Shown: piece by piece, positions 33,281 through 45,922 of the stretch | Numbering within the stretch: the stretch's first letter is position 1 | How the letters are laid out: every line of letters begins with the position of its first letter | NCBI GenBank assembly: GCA_023313575.1 | Contig: JAJTTP010000002.1 | Span: 62,001 to 126,000, forward strand | Reading direction: 5' to 3' | DNA: 64,000 nucleotides | From: Eutypella sp. D-1 | Lineage: Eukaryota; Ascomycota; Sordariomycetes; Xylariales; Diatrypaceae | Program-made: the position numbers and the translations under genes | Notes under the pieces: generated by a model | Told to the model about the DNA's origin: nothing | The model's database searches: none | Seen by the model: only the letters and a program-made list of their open reading frames with translations

Positions 33281-34189
33281 CACAACCAACTAGAGGCCAA
33301 TTAGAGCCGGCAAAATAGAGCACACAAAATAAAGCAGGCACAACAGAGACAGACAGACAGACAGACAAACAGAGAAGAGAAGGAATAACAGTACCAGTAA
33401 AAAAACTCCGTGGTATCATTCAATAAAACCTCCAAAACTCAAGCCTAAAACCTAAAACCTAAAACTCAAAGCCTATGTATGTAAGCACTTCCCAAGGACT
33501 TCTTAAGCCCTAAGACAAAACAAAACAAAAACACAAAAAACAAGGGCCCCCCAGAGCGAAAAGGGGAGAACCTCTGTGTCCCTGTGTGTCGTGCGCGCGA
33601 CCGACCGGCTTGTCTTGTCCTGTCCTGTCCTGCCATGCCCTGCTATGGTCCTGCGATGCTCTGGAAGCCCCAGACCAGAACGGAAAGCTGGCCGATAGAC
33701 TGATCGATCAATCCTCTTTCTCTTTCTCTTTCTCCCCCCCTTCGCTCGTTCGTTTCGTTCGTTGGTCCATCAAGGCCGAGCCAGACAACCCGCCGACGAA
33801 CCAACGTAAAAGAACCAGCCCAAGCCAAAAGCAAACATAAACCCGACCCAGCGCGGCGTAGCCCAGCGCAGCCCAGCGCAATGCTTTTCTGCCTTTCTTC
33901 TTTTTCTTCTTCTTCCTGTTCCCTCCTTTCCCCCTTTCTTCGTTTTCTTCACCCCCCTCTCATCCCCCCCCCTTCCCCTTCCACATCCACGTCACGAAAA
34001 CACCCTCCCACCATTTTTGGTTCCCGCTGCTTGCTAGAATGAATCCCGTGAATACTGAATATCTGCATTTGCATTTGCAAGCAAACCCCCACAAAGAAAC
34101 CCTCCAAAAAAGCGATGCGCGAAAAGAGAAAGATTGCTCAGGCCGCCATGCCATGCCATGTCATGCCGCACTGCGCCCGCTGTATGTAC

Positions 34190-34347
34190 CACAACGCACG
34201 ACGCACGACGCACAACGCAAAGAAGAGGTAGTGTATGCAGTATGCAGTAGGTAGAAGTAGAAGTTGAGGTTGAGGTTGAGGTGAGGTTGAGGTGAGGTGA
34301 GGTAGGTTGCCAGGTAGGTAGAATCGCAGTCGCAGTCGCAGTCGCAG
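34190..34347. repeat. clustered short tandem repeats
   Basis: Successive CGACGCA, GTTGAG and CGCAGT repeat blocks, just downstream of the stop codon of the RNA triphosphatase gene (minus strand), thus in its 3' region. Confidence 0.75.
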
Positions 34348-34460
34348 ATCAGAGCACCCGATCGATACCCAATAGCATTACCATACCAGTCTCAGCCCCT
34401 CTCCCCCCCCTCCGCTTCGGATCCGCGGTACCCCAGAGCAAGCAAGCGCCCGTCCGCAGC

Positions 34461-37400
34461 TCACGTAGTAGACGGCGGCGGACACCTCCTCGCCAAAACA
34501 CGGATATTATCCGTAAACCCATCGACGAGGTTCTCAAAGCGGTTGGGGAGGGACTTAAGGAGTAAATTACCCTGTTCCAGGACAATCTTCGAATCGAGCT
34601 CGACTTCCAACTCATGTTCTTTATCCTTGCCCCCCTGGCCCCCTCCCTCGCCCTGCGTCACTTGGGTTAAATCCATCTGATAAAAGCCATGAGTATAACT
34701 CAGACGATCCTTGAGGCGATCGGGCTGCCTTTCACGATTCGGAGCGTGGCCGTGGATGATTTCGTCGACGGGGCCCTCCCAGTCCCATTCGAGGTTGACG
34801 CTGATGCGGCAGTCGAGGGGGAGGTGGGGGAAATGGACGTTGAGGTCCGCGACGCGGGTTTTGATGATCTTGGCTAGCACGTCGCCGGTCTGCTGGTCGT
34901 ACGAGACGCGCGCTTTGAGGGTTGGCGCCGACGCTGATGGGAGGGCCGACGCGATGCAGTGCGGTAGCCGCTGGATGAACTGCGAGGCTGGTAGTTCGAA
35001 GAACCGGTCGATTTCGCGGCGGTGCTTGTATTTCACTTCTAGGCGGGAGGCGGCGCGCGGGTTGCGCGGGTGGGATTCTTGGACTTGTTGGTTGAGCCAT
35101 TGGTTCATGACTCGGTGTTGGGCCTACATGTGGTTAGCATATGCTGGTAGAAGTAGGAGCAGAGCAGGCGATAGTAGTAGTAGCAAAACAAGAATAAACG
35201 GTAGAATGAAGAAGGGCACTCACCTCAGTCATGGAACTACGGAACGCAATCCTAGCCTCTTCACCCATGACGCACTCGCCGGCCTTGACGGGGAGGAAGA
35301 TGCGGTCATTGGTCGCCTTGTCGATGATCGTGCCCAATTTGGCCTCGATCTCGAGCTGCACGCCGCGACTGCGGATCTCCTCCATATGCCCGTTGGTCAA
35401 GACGTTGAAGAAGAGGAAATCCCCCACGGACTTGGAGAACACGTCGATCGGTTTCTGGTTCTCGATGCTCGGCTCCCAGGGAAACGCCTTGCCATTGAAC
35501 ATCATCTTCGCGTCCCGCGCCTCGACCTCCGCACGGTCCGCCATCACGTGGTCCTCTGCCTTGACGGGCGCCGTGGTAGTAGTAGTAGTGGTCGAGCGCG
35601 TCGTTTCGGGCGATCCGTGCCGCGAGGCGTGTTCTGATTTGACCGACGCGGGTGCATCAGGTTGAGAGCCGTTTCCATTAACGGTCTTTCCCTGGGCAGC
35701 CCGTTTTAAGTGTTGCTTCAACGAGAAGTTGCGACTGGGACCAAGCGGTCGCCCTTTGGAAGTCTGCGCAAAAGGTGGTGTCGTCGTGTATCGGACGCGT
35801 TTTGTACGCGGTATTGTGGGGGGCTCTGCACGCGGTGAACGCGTTGCCATCTGCGGAGAGGGAAGGTGGTTCCCGTTCGTTCCCGTGGGCGTGGCGGGAT
35901 GTGGAGGGGGCGGTCGTCGGTTGTTTTGCAGTTCGTCGGGAGAGAGATTACTCTCGTCGAGTTTCCGCTTGGCGGACGTGATGTCTCTGTGGGTATCCAT
36001 CGTGGGCGTCGTGGCGGCAGAAGTATTGGAAGGTGGTCGGGATTGGGGCTGAGATTGGGATCGCGCCTGGGGTTGTAGTGGTAACGGGGCCGGAGGTTGG
36101 GATTGGGAAGGTGGTAGAGGTAGAGGGCGGGAATGGGGGTGGAGGATGTCCTGGCCTGCGCTACCGGGAAGGCTAGGGACGCGGGTCTTAGGTGAGACAC
36201 TGATACTCCTTTCACGCTCGGTTCGCGAATGTTGCGACAAGGAACGGCGATGAAATTCAGATGCCGCCGCGGCTGCTGCGACGGCCGAGTTATCGTACGG
36301 GTTGTGACCGCTGTTTGATAATCTTTGTTGTTGCTGTTGCTGCTGCTGGAGTTGAATGGTGGCTGGCGAGGGTGGTGGAGAAGAATGTATATGTTGTTGT
36401 GGTGGTTGTTGGTTGTGCGGGTGTGGGTGTGGGTATTGTTGTTGTTGTTGTTGGAAAGATGTAGTAGTGGATGTGGTTGCAGTAGACGAATTTCTTTGTT
36501 GGTTGTAAGGGCTCGGTGGTTCTCGGTACGTCGAAGCCGGTGACTGCCGCAGGGGACCCGGCATAGGTGGTCCGAGTGGAGTTGGCGGCTGGGAGGATTG
36601 TCGCTGGGATTGATTCGGATGATATTGTGGGTTTTGCTGATGCTGCTGTTGCTGCTGGTGAAGTAGCTGATGCTGTTGTGGCAATCCCGGATGCGTCCTC
36701 GCTACGGGACTACCCTGTACATATGGAGATCCAAAGGGCGGCGGGTGCTGATTGTGGGCCGACGTAGGGGTAGAGATGGATTGGATTGAATGTGATCTCT
36801 GATGTTGCGGATGTTGCTGATGTTGCTGATGTTGCATATACGGCGCGGCCCCTCCTCCAGGGCCCCCGTGTCCTCCTCCGGGTGTACCGATGGGAGGGGT
36901 TTGTGGCACTGCTTGCTGTTGGGACTGTCCAAACGATGAGGCTGAGCCATGGCTGGACATCCTACTAGGCATGCCGATCGGTGGAGGCCCCGGTGATTGT
37001 TGTCGCGACGAATAGCTGTCGCGCGAAGCATAGCTGGCGCCTGGCGTGTATTGGCGTTGATTGGGGCTGGAGGGATGAGGCGGCTGTGATGTTGGGGGGA
37101 AGGGATACCCAGCAGTACTACCACCGGGGTTGATCGAGGATCCGGGCGGCGTCTGTCTATAAGACAGGGACGGGGCCGGCATGGGCATGGGCATTGACGG
37201 CCCCCCAGGCGACCGTGCTTCGTGACCATGGCCGGGACCGTGGCCGGGACCGTGGCCAGGACCGTGACCAGGTGGCTGAATAGGAGGGACGTGTGGTCTA
37301 TTAGCGAAGGCGGTCGGTGGAGGGGGATGATAACTCGTGGGTGATTGGTACAGGCCAGTCGGAGGCGGATAGTCATGATGCTGCGCAACTGGGGATGCGT

Positions 37401-37836
37401 GAGTGGAATGACTGTAGTCCCTAAAGGCATTATGAGATGGCGGACCCTGGACGGGTGTCGCGGGGGCTGCGGAGGAAGCGGATGTGGTGGCAGACGGCGG
37501 ATGGGCCGATGCGGATGCAGATGCGGATGCAGATGCGGATGAGGATGCGGATGAGTTGTGTTGTAGGCCGTTTGCGGCAGAACCCGGCATAATCAGAGGC
37601 GCCGGCGCTGGAGGAGGTTGTGATGATTGTCGTGATGATTGTCGCGATGGAGGCGACCCGGCTCTAGCCGTCGCCGGCGTGGCCATCGTTGTCCTCGTTG
37701 GTGTCGTCGCCGTAGCCGCTGTCGCCGGGGTTGTTGTCGCGGCTGTCGTGGCTGTCGCTGTCGTCGCTGCTGGCGCCGTTCCTTTGCGATCACCACCAGC
37801 CGCCCCCTCCGTGTTCAACATTGTACGCAGGTCCAT
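34461..37836 (-). CDS. CET1: mRNA-capping RNA 5'-triphosphatase, Cet1/Pct1 family
   Basis: Removes the gamma-phosphate of nascent mRNA, the first step of capping, in the nucleus with guanylyltransferase. Exons 35224-37836 and 34461-35123 (one 100-bp intron) give 1,091 residues. The tunnel-type metal-dependent catalytic domain occupies about residues 782-1091: QLEIEAKLGT holds the first two metal-binding glutamates, VSYDQQTGDVLAKIIKTRVADL and CRISVNLEWDWE are strands of the barrel, and ELEVELD near the end carries the second glutamate pair. The start was moved to ATG 37,836 (MDLRTMLNT), because the frame upstream has only a TTG. The first 780 residues are Pro/Gln/His/Ser-rich low-complexity sequence with polyglutamine runs, far longer than in yeast Cet1 (549 residues in total). 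Confidence 0.94.
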
Positions 37837-38530
37837 TTTCGGTGACGTTTGTGTTTTCCTTGTACAGCTGCGCAATGCTGTATCGCGTTATCGCGTTATC
37901 GCGTTATCTCTCGATCTTCTTCTGCTTCTTCTTCTTCTTCTCGTTTGAAGTCGTCTCGTCTTGTAGTATGCGAACATGCGCGCGCAATGCAGGCAGACAG
38001 ACAAACAGACACACGAACGCATATACGTCCTCTCCCGCACACGTACTCGCACATGCACACGCACTTGCACACACACTCTCTCTTTCTCACTCTCTTTCTC
38101 TTCGTTCTTCGATTCCTCTCGATGGCTGTCCTCACACTCTCGACTCAGGCGACATTTAATATCCTTGGTTCGAAGTTGACGCCGGAGTAGTAATGTAATA
38201 CAATACAATGCAATGCAATGCGATGATGAAATTGGTCGGCGCGGAATTGGGAGGACGCGGATGAGACGCGAGTCGATGGGGGAGAGCAGGGGAGGGAGGA
38301 GGGGAGCAGGGGTGGTGGTGCTGGTGTCGGTGTTGGTGTCGATGTGGGTGTCGATGTTAATTTGAGATTAATAGCACAATTTCGATTGTCCGGCTCCCGA
38401 GGATTTTCGCATTCATCAGGGAGGAATAGGAATCTCTTCGAGGAGAAGAAAATATGCAAGGCAGTTATCCGGGGGGGCAGGTTGTGAAAGAGAAGATGAA
38501 TTAACGAAAAGGAAGATGAAAGAAGAATTG

Positions 38531-38554
38531 AAAAAAAAAAAAAAAAAAAAAAAA
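38531..38554. repeat. poly-A run (24)
   Basis: Uninterrupted A24 in the upstream region of the RNA triphosphatase gene. It may be a nucleosome-excluding poly(dA:dT) element or a retroposed tail; no gene relic precedes it. Confidence 0.8.
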
Positions 38555-40898
38555 GTTGAGGCTGCGTGGGGTGCAAACCCTTGAGTATTTTCTGTCTTGT
38601 CTTTTCGGGGGTTTTTTTTTTCGACTCTTCTTCGTTTCGATCGCAAACGGTTGATTAGGCGTGGAGATGGGGGTTGGTGAGGTAGTGAGGTAGTGAGGTA
38701 GATAAGGTGATAATAGATAGATAGAATTGTGGTCTAAGGAGGGGGATGATAAAGTTCGAAAGTAGTTCGAAAAAGAAAGCGAAGATGGGGGGAAAATAAA
38801 AAAATAAAAAAATAAGAATTATATTACAATAAAGTGTGAATTAAGAAAAAAAAAGGCTTGAATATCTCAATCCTTGGTTTTGGTATGATGTTCGAGGTTT
38901 TTAGGCGGACAGAAGAAAAAGAATTACTTTTGACTGAATTGCTGAATGACAGAATAATAGACTGAATGACAGACTCTGATGATGATTCTGTCCAGTTTAG
39001 CAGGCAGGCAGGTATGTCGATTATGTCGATTTACGTCGATCCCTCTCTCTGGTCTCTCTTGTCGCTCGGCAATCTCGTTGACCTTGTCTCTCTTTTCTCT
39101 CTCTTGCTCGTTGGCTACGCTCACTCGTTTCCGTTCGTTTACTCATTGATCCATCCGTTCGTTCGTTCGTCGTTCTCCCTGTTCTCCCGCTTTCCGGTTC
39201 GCTCGTTCGTCCTTTTTTGGGGGATTTGCCTTTTACCTTTTTGGTTGGATGTATGTACTGAATTGGGCTTGGTCCTCTTTTGGTTCTCTCTTTTTTTTTT
39301 GGATGACTTTGGTTGGTTGGCTGGATTGGAGGGTATGGATCATGTACTCCAGATATCATCGATTCTCGATCATGATCTCCTCATTTTTGGCTTTAAAAAA
39401 TCAAAAGACCAGAAAACTCGATTCTTCAAATTTTTTGAAAACAATTCCTGTCCGTCCTGATATCGATCGCTTTACTTTCAGGCCACGAACACATATATCC
39501 TTTTTAGTTCCCTTTTCTATTTGGTGGTTTTTTGGCGGGCGCGCGAGCGATGACGACCCAATTGTTGCCGGCGCCGGCGCTATAACAGGCTTAAAATCGT
39601 TCAGTGTTCATTCACAACACAAATTGTTTTGCGAATGCGCCAAAAGTGAAAAGTGCGAATGCGAGGGGAGCTAGGCTAGTGAGCGACGTAGCCAAGTTCA
39701 AGCGTCAGCTGTTGATGTCAACGTCAAGAGAAGAGAAGCTGTCCCTCTCTCAAATCTGAGCTCAGTATCTACTTAGTAGCAGCGGTAGTTACTAGATCGG
39801 TAATTGTAAGTGTAAGTGGGCTGTGGAACTTGAGTATTAAGTCTTGGGACTTGGGACTTGGGGGGGACTTGGGCACCGAGAGAATTGGTTTGGATTGGTG
39901 GTGGTTGACTTCAGTGGATCGTGAACTTTGGGTGAAACTGGTTCGTAAAGAAAACATCCACAACACAAACTTCCATAGGTAACTTCCACAACAACGACAA
40001 CTTCTACTTTCCAACCGTGGCCGCTGCGTTTAAAACATGTTCCTCTTCGGGGAGGCGGGGGAGGGGGAGGATTTAAAAAGGTTTAATTGGTGGCCGAGAC
40101 TTCGACTTCGACTTCGATATATAAACTTGGTCAAGAGCTAAGGTCCTTCCTTCCTTCGTTCCTTCCTCAGAGCTTATTTGTGCATGCCACTTCACTTCAC
40201 TTACTTAGAGATTTTCGAAACTGCCACCTACCCCGTTGATGACTTACTTAATTATGTGATGTATTTTGAACGGGAGAGGACCTCAGATGAATACCTCTTC
40301 TATCTGCAATAGGCAATAAATTGGGGGGGAGGTCCACGGTTGTATGTAGATTTGGGTGCTACCTAACTCTAGCAGCTCTAGGTCCATACTTACAAGTAGT
40401 TTAGGTGCATAGGTAGGCTGGAGCTAGGTACCTACTATGCCTGACACATACAGCCTGCATAGCCGGCGGAGTAGCTAGCTAACCTTCAAGTACCGAGAGA
40501 CAGATAAGATCAATCATAAGAACTTGATAGATAGCCTTATCTGTTCCCACTCACTCGATAACTGTGTCACGTCACTATCTTAGACCTCTATCAGATTATG
40601 TATACGCGTATGTATATCCAAGGGGTTATTCCAGCATCCAAGCATCCAAAGGAATTGCCAGCCAGCCTTATCCCTCGCGTCGACTACATGAATACTAAGT
40701 CTACTTGTAGGTAGGTAGTCTTCGGAACGTGGCTGCGTCACTCAGCTCTATCTGGGGATGACGTTTTTATAAGTCCCGTTTGCGCTATCTCATATATCAG
40801 GTAAGGTATATACAACATTCCATCCTACCTACGTACGTTGGTTAGCTGACTTACAGACAGACTGTACGAGGTCATTACATAGGTTATGCACGGGTATT

Positions 40899-40931
40899 GT
40901 GTGTGTGTGTGTGTGGGTGCGTGCGTGCGTG
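40899..40931. repeat. (GT)n and (GTGC)n microsatellite
   Basis: About eight GT units followed by GTGCGTGCGTGCGTG. Confidence 0.85.
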
Positions 40932-41467
40932 TATCCTCTCCTATACGAAACTGGGGCTACTTCCTTGCTTCATCATGGTTTACACATACTTAGGTAAATA
41001 TATACCCACACCAACACCCTACCTCCACGACCTGAACTACGCGCAGACGCAGTAAAGCGGAAACCTCACGACTGCGGGCCGTCTACGAGGGCTATCGTAT
41101 CGTATCTTGGCAACAGATGAAGGTGGTCATGTACGATGGGACCTCTACATCCATATAGTGTGTAAATATCATCCGTAGGGAAGTTCGGACTATGCTATGC
41201 ATCAATCAACTCAACTATTCCCCTGTCCATCGAAAAACGGAGGAGTCATGGAACTACGTAGGGAATCATACTGCGAGGAATTTTATGTACGTATGTAATC
41301 ATCTCAGTTCAGCTCAGCGCATTTCAGCGAGATGCGCGGTAAAAAGCTTCCTTCGTCTACGTTATCTACCTAGTCGCATCATGTACAGCCTCCTTAATCC
41401 CCCCTTCATCCTCTCCTTGCTTACTTCCTCCCTCCCCCCTTCATTCCCTGCAACGCACCCCGCATCT

Positions 41468-44400
41468 CTACTCATCCTCCCCATCAGTGAAATACTCAAA
41501 GTCCCGCGGCGGCGCAGCCTCCTCATCACCCTCATTATCTTCATCAACAGCCGTAAGCACACCCGCCGCGGCCGCGGCACCGCTCCCACTTACCCCACCA
41601 CCGCCACCGCCGAGAGCCGCAGCGGGGTCCGCAATATTGCCGAAGAGACCCATGGGCGCTGCTCCGGCACCCATGCCCCTGCCGAGGCGACTGAGCAGGG
41701 CTTCCTCGGCTGACCTCGCGCCGCCGGCGCCGCTGCGACCGCCTGCGTTGGCGACGGGGGCTTTTTCCGTGGACACTTTCTTGAGCTTTTCCTCAATCTT
41801 GGCTTTTTCCTTGTCGGGTTGCGTGTCGTGGAGGAGCAAGGGGCCGCCGGTCGGTAGGGGGCCCGGGCGCACGAGCTTGACGGGCCAGTAGCGGCCTTTG
41901 GGCAGGCTGATGTACTTTAGTTGGGCGGGGAGCACGCGCGTCATGTTGTCGATTTCGTAGCCGGCTTTTTCCTTTTCTGCCTTTTTCTTGGCGTCGGCCG
42001 GTGGTGTCGGTGAGTCCTTGTCGGCGACCACTGCCGTGCTGTCCTCGTCTTTTTTGTTGTCCTTGGCCTCGGTGGACTTCTTCTCTTCATCCACCTCCAT
42101 CTTGTCGTCGCTAGCGCTGGCGGCGACCGGCTTCGAGGCCGTCGGTGTGGTTGTCGAGTCGATGTCCATGCTCTCCCTGCGCTGGGCCTTCTCCTTCCTC
42201 TGCGCCCGCCGCTTGGCCTGCGCCGTCGTCGAGAGGATGGCCGTGGCAATCAGGGCGGGGCCCTCCTCGGTCTTGACCTCTTGCTCCGGAGGGTAGTCGA
42301 ATAGGCTAGGCTTCGTGGCACAGTGGAACTTGGCGTCGATGATGTCCAGATCGTGGTCGAGGGCGATGATGGAGGTCGGGCTGAAGGCGAGAGAGAGGAA
42401 GTGCGTGAACGGGAACCAGTACCAGTATTGCGTGAACACCGCCATGCCGACGACACCAGCCATGTTGAGGTTGCCCGTCTGCGTCTGCAGGCCAATGGTA
42501 CAGTTGCGGCCGCCGGCGTCGATAATTCCCAGGGCGAGGGCGGCGCCGAACTTGGTCATAGCATCTTCGTGACGGTCGCCAACCACCTTTTTGAGGGTCT
42601 TGCGGATCGACGCGACCTTCGGGTTCATCACCTCGTTCTGCTGCGTCATGATCATGGCCAGCGCGATCAGCGCGCCTTGCCGGACAAAGTCCGTGGGATC
42701 CTTCATCATCGGCTCGAGCAGGTCGATGGCCTCATCTAGGCCCGTGCCAGCGCACGAGATGCCGAGGGCCATGGCGGATCCATAGCGGACGTGGGGGTTG
42801 TACGACTCCGAGAGGAGCTCGACCATGCGGGGTACACTTCCGGGCTTACGGAAGAGAATGAAACCCAAGCTCATGACGGCAATGCGGCGGACGTCGTCGT
42901 TGACATCGCTCACAGCGATGTGCAGCAGTTTTCGGATGGCCTTGTTGCTGCCGGTTCCGCAGTACGCCATGGCGACGGTCATGATACCGCCATACCGTAG
43001 CGTAGGGTCGGGATCGGTCAGTAGGCCTTCGATCATGACGTCCGCGCTCTCCTGGCGGCCGTACATGATGAGGGACATGCCGAGGGCCAAGCCACGGACG
43101 CTCTTCTCGTGCGTCGTTTCGTGTGCATACGTGACCATATCCTCCAACGCCTTGACGTTGCCCGTGCCTAACATGATGAGACCCATAGCAAGGCCTACGG
43201 CCTCGCCGTTGAGGGCGGAGTCGGCGAACAGGACGGTCTTGAGGCTCTCGAAGATTTCCTCGTTCTCGCTCGCCATACCAGCCAGGCCAAGACCGAGGGC
43301 GCCACCGTGCTGGATGACCTCCTCCTCGGCGGCGGAGAATTGAGACTGGAGGTAGTCGAGAGCGTCGGCGCCATGATTGGCGTGGATCAGACCGTAGGCG
43401 TACAAAGCGCCACCCTGCGAGTACGGCGAGCCACCACTAATTCCGCCAGCACCACGCGGGAGGTAAGGCTCCAGAAGCTTCCTCGACTGCGTCAGGTTTC
43501 CGCGGTGGATCACGCCGAGCGCCGCGGTGGCCGTGAACTTGGACCAGTTTACGGCCTTGCCCAGCCACTCCAGGTTATCGCGGAAGAACTTGTCATTGGT
43601 AGTGCCCTGGTTCATGAAAGCATTGCAGAAGGTGACGGCAGTATGGAAAATGGAGTTCCTGCCCTCCAAGCTATCGCGGACCCTGTTGAGGATGCTGAGG
43701 TCAGTGTGGTTGTTGCGGTAGAGAAACTCGAGGTTGAGCCTGATGGTCTCTGTACCGTCGAGAATGGACCGGATGTTCTTGTAGACACCGGCCTTCTTGG
43801 CGTCGGTCTCGACCTCGCCCTCGCCTTCTTTATTGTCCTCCGCACCACTCAGCAGCGGTTCGCTCTCGGACTCGCCTGTGGCCTGCTGCCCCTCCTTCTT
43901 TTCGGGCGGGGTCTCCCCCTTGGGTAGACCAGAGACGACTCTACCGAGGAACTCCTGAGTACCGTTGTCGTAGAGATCGAAGGCGAACTGGTAGGCGACA
44001 GCAGTGGCCTCAACGGTGGCGGTATCGACAAGGTGGCGGATGACGGTGCGCGCTTGCTCGTCCTTGTCGAGGTACACAATACACTTGGCGATGGAGAAGT
44101 AGTCGGGGTCTTTAGCACGACCGCTGGTGAGGATGTCGAGAATCAGCTGTAGGATTTCGTTGCGGAACGCCCTTTCTTGCACAATGTCCAGGCAAATTCC
44201 GAGGCAGTAGTCCATCAACTCCTCGGCGGGGCCTAGAGCGTCATCCTGAGCAGTCTTTCCCTTGGCACGTTTGTGATCCTCGTCGGCGCGTTGGATAACC
44301 CGGCTAACGACATCAAGGCGCCTAGCCTCGACGGCAATACCGACGACCTGTTTGTAGCGACCACCAACGAGGCAAGCCTCGTACAAACGCTCTATGACGC

Positions 44401-45083
44401 TCTCGATGGCGCGGCGAGTGTCGAGCTCGTTGCGGGTAAGAGCTATGGAAGAGGAGCGCTGGGTCTTCTTCTGGGGCTCGAAGGAGGGCTCGATAATGGT
44501 GTTCTCGGTGTTGGCGCGGGAGAGCAGAGACTTAGAGGGCAGGGTAGACTGGGAGAAGGGAGTGGTGGGAGATATGAAGGCGGAGGCAGCGCCGTCACCG
44601 GAGCCGGCGGAAAAGGCAGTGGCGAGGGCAGGCAGGGAATCCTTCTCGGCAGAGGAGGCGACGACAGAGGGGCGGGTATCATTCTTGGCAGCGATGTAAT
44701 GATCAACACACTTGGAGATGATGGTCTCCTCGAACTCGCCGGGGTTATCGAGCTTAAAGAGGTCGCCGGCGGCAAGGGCGAAGAACATGCTCTCATCGTA
44801 AGCCTGGAGGTGGTAGTAGACTTTGGACAGGACCAGAGCGGCCAGCTTGCGCTCGGGGAAGGAGTCATCTTCATAGAGAGCCTCACTATAATTATCGCAA
44901 GTCAGTATATCAGCATCTTGACGTCTCTACATCTCTCACGTACATCTGTCCCAGAGCGCCAGCGACCTCGGTCCACACGGTGTCGATGTCATCGTTGAGG
45001 GTTTGCAGGGCGAAGACCTTGAGCTCCGGCTCCTCGTCGGCCAAGAAGGCCAGAACTCCGGTCGCGGTGATCAGACCAGGCAT
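41468..45083 (-). CDS. RPN2: 26S proteasome regulatory subunit Rpn2 (PSMD1)
   Basis: Largest scaffold of the 19S base; positions Rpn13 and other ubiquitin-handling subunits. Exons 44944-45083 and 41468-44885 (intron 58 bp) give 1,185 residues, slightly longer than yeast (945) and the human protein (953). The N-terminal helical rod starts MPGLITATGVLAFLADEEPELK. The toroid of proteasome/cyclosome repeats is clear in the middle, for example GLALGMSLIMYG, RYGGIMTVAMAYCGTG, VRRIAVMSLGFILFRKP, RYGSAMALGISCAGTG and GAALALGIIDAGGRN. The C-terminal half has an expanded Lys/Glu-rich acidic insertion (KKSTEAKDNKKDEDS) and a Gly/Ala-rich linker before the acidic end DFEYFTDGEDE, where Rpn13 docks in yeast. 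The expanded insertions account for the extra length. Start is supported by the only ATG before the spliced first exon. Confidence 0.97.
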
Positions 45084-45922
45084 GATCGATAGATTGTTAA
45101 AGTGTTAGAGTGTTAGATTGTAGAGGTGAAGATTGGAGGAATGGAAAAGAAGTGATCACGAGGTTAGTTGTCTGTTGTCTGTTGTTGTTGGTTGAGCTGA
45201 GGCTGCCAACAACACACCCTACGAACTACTACTCAAAAGAAGAAAAAAAGGGAAAGCAGAGGAATAAGGCCAAACTCAGAAAGTTGGCGCTGGTTCTCAG
45301 TCAGGAATTAGTTGAGGGTCGGGATATATGATAGAGACCCGAGTAGTGAGTTGTAATGTTTACGAGGTTAGGGATGTGTGATGTGTGTGGTTGTGTGATT
45401 GTGTGGGTAGAATACTTAGGTAGAGTGCTCCGTACCTGGAGTAATAGAGTTAGCAATCAGGTATCCACTATGCCTGATGTCCACGTAAGGAACAGCTCTG
45501 CCTTGAGCTCTCTGTTTTCTCCAGTGCTGGCTCTCCTTCGCGCCTGCGCCTATTGGATTTAAGCTAGCCTAAATAGGATTAGTCCATTCTGTAATGTACA
45601 TAGGTACCTCAACTGTCTTTCAAGGTTCATATCTGGTATATTATCTAATCAAATCACAATCGCGGACTGTACCACTAATAGTTACAGCATCTTGCCAGGC
45701 TTGCGAGCTTGATAAGATAGACATGATCGATGTTGAAGATCTTCCAAGGTTTGTAATCACAGTCGGCCAAGTATTTTACGGTGGGCTACATATTCTACAG
45801 GTAGTTCTACAACATTAGAGATGGGTTTTTAAACTGTAGGTAAGCAAAGAAGGTATTCTACCAAAGGATCTTATTTTATACATCGTCATCTAATTCTGAC
45901 GGATAATCTCAGCATGGCCTAA
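45084..45922. other. spacer between HET and Rpn2 genes
   Basis: 839 bp holding the Rpn2 promoter and the 3' end of the HET gene. No supported gene. Confidence 0.5.

Larger units (their letters stand above)
29743..34460. other. 4.7 kb gene-poor, repeat-rich interval
   Basis: Dominated by low-complexity DNA: GTGC repeats near 30,384, a poly-A/T-rich leader-like region, a degenerate minisatellite at about 32,880-33,280, GACA repeats near 33,350, pyrimidine tracts near 33,720 and 33,900, and GTTGAG/GCAGTC repeats at 34,255-34,347. A small frame-split reading region near 31.4-31.7 kb is listed separately. No structural RNA could be identified by eye. Confidence 0.5.
37837..41467. other. 3.6 kb spacer between Cet1 and Rpn2 genes
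   Basis: Contains the Cet1 promoter and leader (right after 37,836) and the Rpn2 3' end. Rich in CT tracts, A/T homopolymers (A24 at 38,531-38,554), GTTCGTTCG repeats near 39,160, a GT microsatellite at 40,899 and TAGGTAGG-type repeats. Open frames here are low-complexity and not credible genes. Confidence 0.5.

Noticed and set aside
32722..33419. Minus-strand frames of 108-131 codons rich in Tyr, Met and Cys
   Set aside because: They are translations of the minisatellite tract.
35231..37948. Long plus-strand open frames opposite the capping triphosphatase
   Set aside because: They are antisense to a well-supported gene and arise from its repetitive, GC-rich codons.
38966..39460. 164-codon plus-strand frame with hydrophobic stretches
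   Set aside because: Built from Phe/Ser/Leu codons in CT/TTTC low-complexity DNA; no splice or family support.
41487..44998. Plus-strand open frames up to 241 codons opposite Rpn2
   Set aside because: Antisense shadows of a conserved gene; no family signatures.
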